A stretch of 27,357 nt of DNA, from positions 22,741 to 50,097 of the forward strand of contig CAJUFI010000029.1 in assembly GCA_910585665.1 (NCBI GenBank), in the 5' to 3' direction. The notes under the pieces were generated by a model. The model saw nothing but the letters and a program-made list of their open reading frames with translations. It did not search any database and had not been told where the DNA came from. Shown here piece by piece: positions 14,325 through 22,370 of the stretch. Both the position numbers and the translations under genes were made by a program. Numbering within the stretch: the stretch's first letter is position 1; each line of letters begins with the position of its first letter. The stretch comes from an uncultured Acetatifactor sp. GTDB taxonomy: Bacteria > Bacillota > Clostridia > Lachnospirales > Lachnospiraceae.

Positions 14325-14575
14325 GAAATCAAAAGGTAATCAGGCATATAGTTGGCAATTGTGTATGCAGCTTCGAACGTAATTCTTTTTTCATCCAGCA
14401 ACTGTTCAAGAGGCCGCAGCAAATCGTCCGGCAGTTTAATGATACGCCTGTACTTGCTCAAGGCGGCCGTGCTGATCCATTGTCCGTGCCGATAGCTGTC
14501 TCCTTTTCTAAATCTGTCCGCTTTCCCTGTCTTGAAGTTTCTTTGATAAGCGTCTCCAGAAGAGGGGTTCCGGGT
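14325..14575 (-). pseudogene. ParB-like partition protein fragment
   Basis: On the minus strand, a frame running down from about 14480 encodes ISTAALSKYRRIIKLPDDLL, then LEQLLDEKRITFEAAYTIAN. This has the look of the helical DNA-binding part of ParB/Spo0J-type proteins. Just upstream, another frame gives PLLETLIKETSRQGKRTDL, also typical of ParB-like proteins on mobile elements, so at least one frameshift separates the two. The reading frame then runs uselessly across the tRNA. There is no full-length gene. The family call is by eye; fragment status is clear. Confidence 0.45.
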
Positions 14576-14617
14576 CTATGAAAAATTGTTCCGCGAAGAT
14601 ATCGGAAAGGAGAAAGC

Positions 14618-14770
14618 ATGGTTCATATCAGGAATGGGAATGACTTAAGAACAGCATATGGAATCCTACATATCCGGCATACGTCTCTTTTGAGGAAAAG
14701 GAAACGGCCCGATGTCCGGATTAGCCTGGTGGATGCACAGGGCGGGCATATACATGCTGGTACAGGATAG
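14618..14770 (+). CDS. Doubtful 50-residue open frame in the tRNA-Trp scar
   Basis: AAGGAG lies a few bases before the ATG, and 50 codons follow (MVHIRNGNDLRTAYGILHIR at the start, very basic, no hydrophobic segment). I do not recognise it. It lies opposite the upstream end of the decayed ParB-like frame, so it may be chance. Confidence 0.18.
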   Translation: MVHIRNGNDLRTAYGILHIRHTSLLRKRKRPDVRISLVDAQGGHIHAGTG

Positions 14771-14832
14771 TCTGCAGGCAGGGAAGGATGTGGGCTTGCC
14801 GCGATGCTGCTTATGATGTATAGTAAATTTCA

Positions 14833-15045
14833 TTGAAAGACGTCAGAGAGTGTGATACTATTAATACTGTCCTGGAAGCGATTCGCGTCTGTAAGGACAG
14901 AAATGTACTGAAAGAGTATTTGAGCAGCATAGAGAAGGAGGTAGTGGATATCAAGATGTTATTGTATGATGAGGAGGAAATCATGCTGAAAAACTGGCAG
15001 GGGAGTTCAATCCTCTCTTCCCCTGCTGGAAAAGAGAAGCGTTGA
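14833..15045 (+). pseudogene. C-terminal fragment resembling an Rpn-family nuclease/transposase
   Basis: The open frame has no ATG or ribosome site and a stop just upstream at 14824. It encodes ECDTINTVLEAIRVCKDRNV, then LKEYLSSIEKEVVDIKMLLY and DEEEIM, which recalls the region just before the C-terminus of the large PD-(D/E)XK Rpn-type proteins abundant in Lachnospiraceae. It then reads through the distal copy of the tRNA 3' end and stops at 15045. The N-terminal nuclease domain is missing, so it is not functional. The family call is from memory of such sequences, not a search. Confidence 0.45.
15001..15028 (+). repeat. attR-like site: partial copy of the tRNA-Trp 3' end
   Basis: These 28 bases repeat 14240-14267 with one mismatch (A at 15009 where the tRNA has G). 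The first half of a tRNA is absent, so it is not a tRNA gene. It marks the far end of the putative integrated element. Confidence 0.8.
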
Positions 15046-15134
15046 TAAATGTCCGTTGGAAGGCATTGTTGACAGTTCACTTTTTGTATTTGGGGAATCG
15101 GAGACAGAAGCGGGCAGGGAAGGGGGACATTGGC

Positions 15135-15524
15135 ATGGACGAGAAGGCGCAGCTGGAAAAGGCATTGGAGGTGCTGCGGAATTTCATAGGCGGATTGGCG
15201 AAGCAGGCAGGCGAGAGCGAGGGGTACGCAGAGACGCTCTGGCAGGGCATCCGGCAGTCCCCGGGGCTTTTGCAGGAACTGGCCTATTATCATGACTACG
15301 GGAAGTTTCTGTGCAGATATGAGGTGGCGGGTTACACCCTGGTGGACGTGCTGGTGTGGCAGGTGGACCATTTCAAGCTCTACATGGACAGGCCGGAGGA
15401 GATGAACAGATACAGGCAGCCCAGGCTGCTGCTGGCCTCTTTCGACACGATGCTGCAGATGGAGAAGGAGCCGGGAGTTTTTGCGGAGAAAATGCGCTGT
15501 GAGACAGGGCAGGACATCCGCTGA
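15135..15524 (+). CDS. Conserved hypothetical protein, 129 residues
   Basis: I do not recognise a named family. The protein is soluble and mostly helical: MDEKAQLEKALEVLRNFIGG, then a central region with YYHDYGKFLCRYEVAGYTLV, then VDVLVWQVDHFKLYMDRPEE and a C-terminal helix. There is no signal or membrane segment. The HD-like pair in YYHDYG is not enough to call an HD hydrolase. GGAAGGGGG lies about ten bases before the ATG at 15135; an upstream extension to 15042 would run into the att-like repeat region and looks artificial. It is the first intact gene beyond the tRNA-Trp scar. Confidence 0.7.
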   Translation: MDEKAQLEKALEVLRNFIGGLAKQAGESEGYAETLWQGIRQSPGLLQELAYYHDYGKFLCRYEVAGYTLVDVLVWQVDHFKLYMDRPEEMNRYRQPRLLLASFDTMLQMEKEPGVFAEKMRCETGQDIR

Positions 15525-15540
15525 AAGATGTCTCTGCAGT

Positions 15541-15583
15541 AAAAAAGATGAAAGCACCCGCGATAGCCCGTGAGTGCTTTCAT
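15541..15583 (-). terminator. Hairpin, terminator-like on the minus strand
   Basis: ATGAAAGCAC (15548-15557) pairs perfectly with GTGCTTTCAT (15574-15583). The run of A at 15541-15546 gives a U-tract only for minus-strand transcripts, yet no minus-strand gene lies nearby. On the plus strand it may still end or stabilise the upstream mRNA. Confidence 0.5.
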
Positions 15584-15664
15584 CAATAAAAGGGGAATTC
15601 TTCTTTATTATACATATAAGGGCATAGGTTGTCAACACCTTTTTGCAAATTATGATAATTTTTT

Positions 15665-15694
15665 TTGGTGCTGTACATTTGTGAAAAATATGAT
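15665..15694 (+). promoter_or_regulatory. Possible promoter for the 153-residue protein/TetR/purL run
   Basis: TTGGTG (15665-15670), an 18-base spacer and TATGAT (15689-15694) lie in an AT-rich stretch about 100 bases before the next start. The -35 match is weak. Confidence 0.4.
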
Positions 15695-15794
15695 AAAATA
15701 AATTACATATGTGTCATTTTTTCAGAAGCTGCCCCAGGGCGTCTGGCCCGGGACGGTTTTCCGGAATGGCAAAATGAAGAAGGTGAAATATGGA

Positions 15795-16256
15795 ATGGAG
15801 CAGAACAGAGAGAACAGGCAGCAGGTCATACAGGAATACAAAGCGGTAGTGGAACCGCTTTTGCGCTACCTGCCCTGGCTGGAGAAGAATGCCGGCCGCG
15901 GCGTGAGCTACAACTACCAGGGGCAGGGGCTGAGCAAAAGTTCCATAAGTTTTCCGGTGTACGACGGCACGCTGCTGAACTTTGTCAAAGAAGCGGAAGC
16001 CACCCCGCTGATGAACCGCAATTACGCCTATGTATATACGAGGAACCGCATCCGGAACCATGAGGATGAGAGGAGGCTGATTGCCGCCGCCCAGCTGACG
16101 GAGTGGGATATCCTGGAGGGGATTCTGTCCAAATATGTGCTGGAGGGCAGAAGGAAGGCCAATCTCTGGGGCGAGGCAGTGCGGGAGAGCATTTTCGTAC
16201 TGGTGCTGAGGAAGATGCGCCAGATCATCGAGTACTGGGACAGGGCCGGAAAGTAA
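15795..16256 (+). CDS. Conserved hypothetical protein (DUF6508-like)
   Basis: The 153-residue soluble protein contains the stretch EAEATPLMNRNYAYVYTRNR, then AAAQLTEWDILEGILSKYVL and ESIFVLVLRKMRQIIEYWDR. I recall proteins with this order from clostridia, probably under the label DUF6508, often adjacent to TetR regulators; function is not known. The chosen ATG (15795) has AGAAGG about ten bases upstream; ATGs at 15774 and 15711 lack better sites. The TetR gene follows after 39 bases, so the two are probably cotranscribed. Confidence 0.7.
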   Translation: MEQNRENRQQVIQEYKAVVEPLLRYLPWLEKNAGRGVSYNYQGQGLSKSSISFPVYDGTLLNFVKEAEATPLMNRNYAYVYTRNRIRNHEDERRLIAAAQLTEWDILEGILSKYVLEGRRKANLWGEAVRESIFVLVLRKMRQIIEYWDRAGK

Positions 16257-16295
16257 GGGACGTCTGAAAAAATAGCTTCGACATGGAGGATTGGA

Positions 16296-16889
16296 ATGGG
16301 AGAAAAATCGATACAGAAGAGGAAGTTCATATTGGAGACGGCCAGGAAGGTTTTCGTGGAAAAAGGCTTCAAGAAAGTCACGATGAAGGACATCGTGGAA
16401 GCCTGCGAAATCAGCCGGGGCGGTCTCTATCTGTATTTTGACGACACCAGCCAGATTTTCCAGGAAGTCATGAAGCTGGAGAGCCAGGAAGCGGACGATG
16501 TGTTTTCGGACAGCATCGACGAGAACGCTACGGCTGCGGACATCCTGATCCTGTTTCTGCAGGAGCAGAAGAAAGAGCTCCTGCGCAGAAACGATACTCT
16601 GACACAGGCGGTGTATGAATTCTATTTTCAGGGGCAGCCTGTGAGGAAGGGGAATGTGCTGAAGCGGCAGTTCGATTCCGCGGTGAGAATCATGGAGAGG
16701 CTGATACAGGCAGGGGTGGCGCAGGGGGAGTTCTTCTGTGAGGACTGCGGAGGGATGGCCAGGAACATCATGTTCGTGCTGGAGGGGCTGAAAATCTCCG
16801 CCCAGACCATCGGTATCACTTCGGAAGCCGTGGACAGGGAGATTCTGTTCATCATGAGATCCCTTGGCGTGAAATGCGAGGGAGTATAA
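16296..16889 (+). CDS. TetR/AcrR-family transcriptional regulator
   Basis: The 197-residue protein has the N-terminal TetR helix-turn-helix at about residues 8-54 (ILETARKVFVEKGFKKVTMK, then DIVEACEISRGGLYLYF) and a helical ligand-binding C-terminal part with no recognisable ligand signature. GGAGG lies upstream of the ATG. Its stop is 12 bases before the purL start with no terminator between, so it is cotranscribed with a purine gene. Control of purL by a TetR protein would be unusual; the usual purine regulators in Firmicutes are PurR and riboswitches. The target is unknown. Confidence 0.9.
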   Translation: MGEKSIQKRKFILETARKVFVEKGFKKVTMKDIVEACEISRGGLYLYFDDTSQIFQEVMKLESQEADDVFSDSIDENATAADILILFLQEQKKELLRRNDTLTQAVYEFYFQGQPVRKGNVLKRQFDSAVRIMERLIQAGVAQGEFFCEDCGGMARNIMFVLEGLKISAQTIGITSEAVDREILFIMRSLGVKCEGV

Positions 16890-16901
16890 ATGGAGGAGCA
16901 T

Positions 16902-19900
16902 ATGGGAATTGTCAGACGTATTTATGTGGAAAAGAAGGAACCCTTTGCCGTGAAGGCGAAGGAGCTGCATGAGGAGATTGGGAACTTCCTGGGCATCCAG
17001 GTGGAAGGCGTCAGGGTCTTCATCCGCTACGACGTGGAGAATATCTCCGATGAAGTGTTCGAAAGGGCATGCAAGACCGTATTTTCGGAGCCGCCGGTGG
17101 ACGATCTGTACCGGGAAGCCATCCAGGTTCCGGAAGGCGCGAGACTGTTCTCGGTGGAGTATCTGCCGGGGCAGTTCGACCAGAGGGCGGACTCTGCGGT
17201 GCAGTGCATCCAGTTCCTGAAGGAAGACACGGAAGAGGAGCATTCCGGGGAGCCTGTCATCCGCACGGCAGTGACTTACATGATTCTGGGGGACATTTCC
17301 GAGGAGGAATTCTCCCGCGTCAGGGCCTACTGCATCAATCCTGTGGATTCCAGGGAGACCGGGGAAGAGAAGCCCGATACGCTGGTGGCGCAGTTCCAGG
17401 AGCCTGCGGACGTGGCTGTGCTGGAGGGCTTTGGGCAGATGGAGGAGACGAAGCTGCGGGAGCTCTACGACTCTCTTTCTCTGGCCATGACGTTCAAGGA
17501 TTTTCTACATATTCAGAAGTATTTCCGGGAGGACGAGAAGCGCAATCCCACTATGACGGAGATCCGGGTGCTGGACACCTATTGGTCCGACCACTGCCGC
17601 CATACCACCTTTTCCACGGAGCTGACGGAGGTGGAGTTCGGGGAAGGGTACTATCGTTCCCCCATCGAGACCACTTACTGCAGCTATCTGGACACCAGGG
17701 AGGAGGTCTACGGAGAGCGTTCCGGGGATAAGTTCATCTGCCTGATGGATCTGGCGCTGATGGCCATGCGGAAGCTGAAAAAGGAAGGAAAGCTGCAGGA
17801 CATGGAAGAGTCCGATGAGATCAATGCCTGCTCCGTGGTGGTGCCGGTGGAGATGGACTACAGCGATGTGGGCGGACCCGCGGCCACCGAGGAGTGGCTG
17901 GTGTTCTTCAAGAACGAGACCCATAACCATCCCACGGAGATAGAGCCTTTCGGCGGCGCAGCCACATGCCTGGGCGGCGCGATCAGAGACCCCCTGTCCG
18001 GCAGGGGCTATGTGTACCAGGCCATGCGGGTGACCGGGGCGGCCGACCCTACCGTGCCCGTGGCGGATACCCTCAAGGGTAAGCTTCCCCAGAAAAAGCT
18101 GGTGCGCGGCGCAGCCGGGGGATATTCCTCCTACGGCAACCAGATTGGGCTGGCCACCGGCTTTGTCAAGGAAATCTATCACCCCAACTATGTGGCCAAG
18201 CGGATGGAAATCGGCGCTGTCATGGGCGCTGCCCCCAGGAAGAATGTCATCCGCGAGACTTCGGATCCGGGGGATGTGATCATATTGCTGGGCGGGCGCA
18301 CCGGGCGCGACGGCTGCGGCGGTGCAACCGGTTCCTCCAAGGTGCACACGGAAACCTCCATCGAGACCTGCGGCGCGGAGGTCCAGAAGGGGAACGCGCC
18401 CACGGAGCGCAAAATCCAGAGGCTGTTCCGCAGGGAGGAAGTCAGCCGCATCATCAAGAAATGCAATGATTTCGGCGCAGGAGGCGTGTCTGTGGCCATC
18501 GGTGAGCTGGCGGACGGTCTGACGGTGGACCTGGACAAGGTGCCCAAGAAGTACGCAGGCCTGGACGGCACGGAGCTGGCCATCTCCGAGTCCCAGGAGC
18601 GCATGGCCGTGGTGGTGGATCCAAAGGATATGGACGCGTTCCTGAAGTATGCCGCGGAGGAGAACCTGGAGGCCGTGGCCGTGGCTGTGGTGACAGAGGA
18701 GCCCAGGCTGGTGCTGAAGTGGAGGGGCAGCGAGATCGTGAACCTGAAGCGGGCATTTTTGGATACCAACGGTGCCCATCAGGAGACGAGGGTAAAGGTG
18801 GACATTCCGGACGAGAAAGAGAATTATTTCGATAAATGGGCAGTGCCCGCAGTGGGGGAGGCGCTGGAGCAGGGCGATGTGAAGGCGGCCTGGCTGGCGC
18901 TCCTGAACGACCTGAACGTATGTTCTCAAAAAGGGCTGGTGGAGATGTTCGACGCTTCCATCGGCGCGGGCAGCGTGCTGATGCCTTACGGCGGAAAGCA
19001 TCAGCTGACGGAGACCCAGGCCATGGTGGCCAAGCTCCCTGTGCTGAAGGGCAGAACGGACACTGTCACCATGATGAGCTATGGCTTCGACCCTTATCTG
19101 TCCTCCTGGAGCCCTTATCACGGCGCTGTGTACGCGGTGGTGGAGTCCATGGCGAAGATCGTGGCTTCCGGCGGTGACGCCTCGAAGATCCGCTTCACTT
19201 TCCAGGAGTATTTCCGTAGGATGACCCTGGAGCCCTCCCGCTGGAGCCAGCCTTTCGCGGCGCTGCTGGGCGCTTATGACGCGCAGATTGGATTCGGGCT
19301 GCCTTCCATCGGCGGCAAGGACAGCATGTCGGGGACTTTCAATGACATCGATGTGCCGCCCACGCTGGTGTCCTTCGCGGTGGACATCGCAAAGAGCGGC
19401 GACATCGTGACGCCGGAGCTGAAGGCGGCGGGGAATAAGCTGGTGCGCTTTGAGATAGAGAAGGACGATTTCGACATACCGGTCTATGACCAGGTAGCGG
19501 AAGTCTACAGGAAACTGCACGGATTGATGCAGAATGGTACGATTGTGTCCGCTTATGCGTTAGATGCCAGAGGCGCGGCGGCTGCCCTGTCGAAGATGGC
19601 TTTCGGCAATGGGCTGGGCGTGGTCATAGACTCCCAGGTGACCACGGACGATTTGTTCGAGAACGGGCTGGGGGACATCCTGGCGGAAGTGCCCGGGGAG
19701 AGGCTGGGGCTTCTGGAAGAGCTGGAACTGGACTATACGGTGATCGGCACCGTGGCCCAGGAGCCTGCTTTCGTGTACGGCGGTGTGAACATCGGCATGG
19801 AGGAAGCGCTGGCCGCATGGACTTCCCGGCTGGAGAAGGTGTTCCCCACCAAAGCCGTGAAGGGCGCCGAGGCTGTGGAGAGGGATTGCTTCCAGGCCAA

Positions 19901-20729
19901 AGAAATTTATGTATGTAAGCATAAAGTAGCACGGCCAACCGTATTCATACCGGTGTTCCCGGGGACCAACTGCGAGTACGACAGCGCGAAGGCATTCCAG
20001 CGGGCCGGGGCGGATGTGGTCACGAGAGTGTTCCGGAACTTGAGCGCGGAGGATATCAGGGGCTCTGTGGAGGAGTTCCATAAGGCCATCGCCCAGGCGC
20101 AGATTATCATGTTCCCCGGCGGCTTCTCGGCGGGAGACGAGCCGGACGGCAGCGCCAAGTTCTTCGCCACCGCTTTCCAGAACGCCCGGATAAAGGAGGC
20201 GGTGATGGATCTGTTGAACAAGCGGGACGGCCTGGCGCTGGGAATCTGCAACGGCTTCCAGGCTCTGGTGAAGCTGGGGCTGGTGCCTTACGGGGAGATC
20301 GTGGGGCAGAAGGAGGATTCGCCTACGCTGACCTTCAATACGATCAACCGGCATATCTCCAAGATGGTGTACACGAAAGTGGTCTCCAACAAGTCCCCCT
20401 GGCTGCAGGAGGCGAAGCTGGGCGGCGTGTACTGCAATCCGGCCTCCCACGGCGAGGGCAGGTTCGTGGCCCCCAGGGAGTGGATCGACCGGCTGTTTGA
20501 GCAGGGCCAGGTGGCTACCCAGTACTCGGATCAGGCGGGCAATGTGTCCATGGACGAGGAGTACAATATCAACGGTTCCTACGCAGCCATCGAGGGCATT
20601 ACGTCCCCTGACGGGCGGTGCCTGGGCAAGATGGCCCACAGCGAGAGGCGGGATGCGGCGGTTGCGCTGAATATCTATGGGGAGCAGGACATTCGGATAT
20701 TCGAGTCCGGTGTGGCGTATTTTAAATAA
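16902..20729 (+). CDS. purL: Phosphoribosylformylglycinamidine synthase, single-chain
   Basis: This 1275-residue protein makes FGAM from FGAR, glutamine and ATP. It joins the PurS-like, PurL and PurQ parts found as separate proteins in Bacillus, and its length fits the single-chain form. Landmarks are HNHPTEIEPFGGAATCLGG starting at His341, a second ATPase-like half, and a C-terminal class I glutaminase from about residue 1013 (VFIPVFPGTNCEYDSAKAF) with nucleophile Cys1116 in GICNGFQ and His1183/Glu1185 in SHGEGRF. The ATG at 16902 has GGAGG five bases upstream; an ATG at 16890, directly after the TetR stop, would add four residues. It is separated by over 10 kb from the other pur genes. A strong terminator follows. 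Confidence 0.97.
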   Translation: MGIVRRIYVEKKEPFAVKAKELHEEIGNFLGIQVEGVRVFIRYDVENISDEVFERACKTVFSEPPVDDLYREAIQVPEGARLFSVEYLPGQFDQRADSAVQCIQFLKEDTEEEHSGEPVIRTAVTYMILGDISEEEFSRVRAYCINPVDSRETGEEKPDTLVAQFQEPADVAVLEGFGQMEETKLRELYDSLSLAMTFKDFLHIQKYFREDEKRNPTMTEIRVLDTYWSDHCRHTTFSTELTEVEFGEGYYRSPIETTYCSYLDTREEVYGERSGDKFICLMDLALMAMRKLKKEGKLQDMEESDEINACSVVVPVEMDYSDVGGPAATEEWLVFFKNETHNHPTEIEPFGGAATCLGGAIRDPLSGRGYVYQAMRVTGAADPTVPVADTLKGKLPQKKLVRGAAGGYSSYGNQIGLATGFVKEIYHPNYVAKRMEIGAVMGAAPRKNVIRETSDPGDVIILLGGRTGRDGCGGATGSSKVHTETSIETCGAEVQKGNAPTERKIQRLFRREEVSRIIKKCNDFGAGGVSVAIGELADGLTVDLDKVPKKYAGLDGTELAISESQERMAVVVDPKDMDAFLKYAAEENLEAVAVAVVTEEPRLVLKWRGSEIVNLKRAFLDTNGAHQETRVKVDIPDEKENYFDKWAVPAVGEALEQGDVKAAWLALLNDLNVCSQKGLVEMFDASIGAGSVLMPYGGKHQLTETQAMVAKLPVLKGRTDTVTMMSYGFDPYLSSWSPYHGAVYAVVESMAKIVASGGDASKIRFTFQEYFRRMTLEPSRWSQPFAALLGAYDAQIGFGLPSIGGKDSMSGTFNDIDVPPTLVSFAVDIAKSGDIVTPELKAAGNKLVRFEIEKDDFDIPVYDQVAEVYRKLHGLMQNGTIVSAYALDARGAAAALSKMAFGNGLGVVIDSQVTTDDLFENGLGDILAEVPGERLGLLEELELDYTVIGTVAQEPAFVYGGVNIGMEEALAAWTSRLEKVFPTKAVKGAEAVERDCFQAKEIYVCKHKVARPTVFIPVFPGTNCEYDSAKAFQRAGADVVTRVFRNLSAEDIRGSVEEFHKAIAQAQIIMFPGGFSAGDEPDGSAKFFATAFQNARIKEAVMDLLNKRDGLALGICNGFQALVKLGLVPYGEIVGQKEDSPTLTFNTINRHISKMVYTKVVSNKSPWLQEAKLGGVYCNPASHGEGRFVAPREWIDRLFEQGQVATQYSDQAGNVSMDEEYNINGSYAAIEGITSPDGRCLGKMAHSERRDAAVALNIYGEQDIRIFESGVAYFK

Positions 20730-20812
20730 GGGGACAGATTTATCCCGAGGCAACCCCGAATATCCTGTGAGGGCAATTTAGGGTAGTCCCAGAAAGAGAA
20801 TAGAGTAAGTCC

Positions 20813-20862
20813 AAATGACCTTGTAGAGAGGATGATTCCTTTCTATGAGGTCATTTTATTTT
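20813..20862 (+). terminator. Very strong terminator after purL
   Basis: A 20-bp stem runs from 20813-20832 (AAATGACCT...GAGGA) to 20837-20856 (TCCTTTC...GGTCATTT) with only G-U wobbles and a TGAT loop, followed by TATTTT. It stands 84 bases after the purL stop. The rest of the gap up to 21077, 348 bases in all between genes, shows no credible gene on either strand; it holds this hairpin and a second one at 20998-21037. Confidence 0.9.
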
Positions 20863-20997
20863 GGGAGATAGGAGAGAGAATACCTTGAAATTACTGGGAT
20901 TGCAGTGATTCAGATGCGAGTACGGTTTGAAGCAGAGGGGCATGTTTCCCGTGTATCATGCTTCTGGATGGTTTTTTGGGAGAAAAGGGCAGAGGAT

Positions 20998-21037
20998 ATG
21001 CGGGCCCGCCGGGCTTTACGCCTCCGCGGACCCGCAT
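20998..21037 (-). terminator. G+C-rich hairpin after the FliD-like gene
   Basis: ATGCGGGCCCGC (20998-21009) pairs with GCGGACCCGCAT (21026-21037) with one G-U. It lies 41 bases beyond the minus-strand stop. The T-tract on the minus strand is weak (TATCCTCTGCCCTTTT), so the terminator call is moderate. Confidence 0.5.
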
Positions 21038-21077
21038 CTCGATTCTCCGCATCCTGTCTTTTCCGAAAATAACCTGC

Positions 21078-22292
21078 TTATACGATACCGTTATAAAGGG
21101 AGCTTCCGCCCACATTATACCCACCGGCAGCCGTATAGCCATTGGCGGCATTGGCCTGTGTGGTCATGTAGTAATCTACCAAAGAAGCGTTGCTGGCGAC
21201 GGAAGAGCCGTAGTCGCTAAAGAACTTCTGCACCTGGGCCATGTCCGCTTTCTTGAATGTGCTCTCATTGATCGTCATCCTGCCCTTGGTGTCCACACTG
21301 ATTCCGAACTGCTTCAGAGTGTCCGCGTTGGTGGCCGTCTTGCTCTTGATATAGGACAGATTCGCTATCACGCCGGAATTCGTGCTGGATTCGGCGGCGT
21401 TCAGCATGCGGTTGTAATTGCTCACGAAGCTCTTCGCCGTGGCAAAAATCTTCGCCACATCATAGTCTTCCTCGCCGTCCTTGCCTGTCACCTTTTCATA
21501 CAGCCCGGAAGAGGCCAGCGCCTTGCCGTCTGCCTTGACTCCGGCGGCACCGGAAACGGTAGTCTTGTCGGTATCCGTGGCAGCGCTGTCGGTCTTGTTC
21601 GTGGTAGTCGTGCTGCCGGCGGTGTTTGCGAACTGGACCCGGGACGCAAGCCTGGAGCCATAGCTCATGACGTCCTCGGAGGAGAACATTTCCTGTATCT
21701 GAGAGATGTCCGCCGCCTTCAGCTTGGCTTCATTGATTTCCAGCGTACCCTTTGCGTTGACCCGAATGCCGATTTCGGCGAGCTTGTCAGCGTTGGCGGA
21801 GGTAGCGCTCATCATGTTGGCCACATAGGACGTCTGGCTTGTCAGCGTGGAACCCTTTGACGCAGTCACCACGTCATTATAATTGGATACGAAAGACTTC
21901 ACGGCGGAGACCACCTTGTCCGAGGCGCTGCTGCCGTTTTCCGTGTCTGTGTAGGTGCTGCTGCTCTGCAGCGTGGAAATGGAATTCTTCAGGGTCGAAA
22001 GTCCCGATGTCAGCTTGGAATTCGCTTCCTGCACATCTTTGGAAACCTTCGGGTTCCGCTTCTCTGCCTCAAGTTTCTCAAGAATATTGTAAGTGCTTCC
22101 TTTCCTGCCGCCGGACGATGTGCTTGAACTCTGCCCTGTGCCGTAATAAGCCTTCATGAGCTTGCCGTAGCTGCCGTTCTTGATGCTGGAATAATCCGAG
22201 AGGAAATTCAGATTACCCATTCCGCCGGAGGAAAGGCTCTGGAACAGATAAGAATAATCCTGGCTCGAATCTACGTTGATCTTGACACCCAT
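21078..22292 (-). CDS. Orphan FliD-like protein with two C-terminal-type modules
   Basis: The 404-residue protein has no cysteine, no signal peptide, and is rich in S, T, N and A. Residues 127-225 and 279-378 are two copies of one module, each with a helix (KSFVSNYND / KSFVSNYNR), then ANADKLAEIGIRVNAKGTLEI / TNADTLKQFGISVDTKGRMT and KLKAADISQIQEMF / TFKKADMAQVQKFF. This pattern resembles the C-terminal domain of FliD, the flagellar filament cap. A Thr/Ser/Asp linker (226-260) separates them. Flagellar genes are absent around it. AGGAG lies eight bases before the ATG at 22292. It may be a surface or export-substrate protein derived from FliD; function unknown. Confidence 0.75.
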   Translation of the reverse strand: MGVKINVDSSQDYSYLFQSLSSGGMGNLNFLSDYSSIKNGSYGKLMKAYYGTGQSSSTSSGGRKGSTYNILEKLEAEKRNPKVSKDVQEANSKLTSGLSTLKNSISTLQSSSTYTDTENGSSASDKVVSAVKSFVSNYNDVVTASKGSTLTSQTSYVANMMSATSANADKLAEIGIRVNAKGTLEINEAKLKAADISQIQEMFSSEDVMSYGSRLASRVQFANTAGSTTTTNKTDSAATDTDKTTVSGAAGVKADGKALASSGLYEKVTGKDGEEDYDVAKIFATAKSFVSNYNRMLNAAESSTNSGVIANLSYIKSKTATNADTLKQFGISVDTKGRMTINESTFKKADMAQVQKFFSDYGSSVASNASLVDYYMTTQANAANGYTAAGGYNVGGSSLYNGIV

Positions 22293-22342
22293 TATCATCA
22301 CTCCTTTGCATAAATATTGGCTTTCATGCTGTTAATACGTAT

Positions 22343-22370
22343 AGTATATCGTCATAAAATCCCTTGTCAT
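22343..22370 (-). promoter_or_regulatory. Promoter of the FliD-like gene
   Basis: On the minus strand ATGACA (22370-22365), a 16-base spacer and TATACT (22348-22343) lie about 50 bases before the ATG. It fits sigma-A rather than the flagellar sigma factor. Confidence 0.55.

Larger units (their letters stand above)
14268..15028. mobile_element. Scar of an element integrated at tRNA-Trp
   Basis: The stretch between the two copies of the tRNA 3' end (about 733 bp, plus the distal copy) is visibly richer in A+T than its neighbours and holds no intact gene of normal size. It contains a hairpin just inside the tRNA-side copy, a ParB-like fragment on the minus strand, a doubtful 50-codon frame, and a fragment resembling an Rpn-type nuclease C-terminus that runs into the distal repeat. 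No integrase or transposase is left. The simplest reading is a heavily deleted integrative element. Alternatively, successive insertions at the same tRNA left only debris. Confidence 0.65.

Noticed and set aside
14024..14461. 145-codon minus-strand frame crossing the tRNA-Trp gene
   Set aside because: Only its first part looks like protein (ParB-like). The rest reads backward through a tRNA and its promoter, so it is not an intact gene.
17505..19520. Very long open frame antisense to purL
   Set aside because: It is His/Leu/Arg-rich, has no ribosome site and mirrors the G+C-rich codon pattern of purL. Similar antisense frames opposite purD and clpC were rejected for the same reason.
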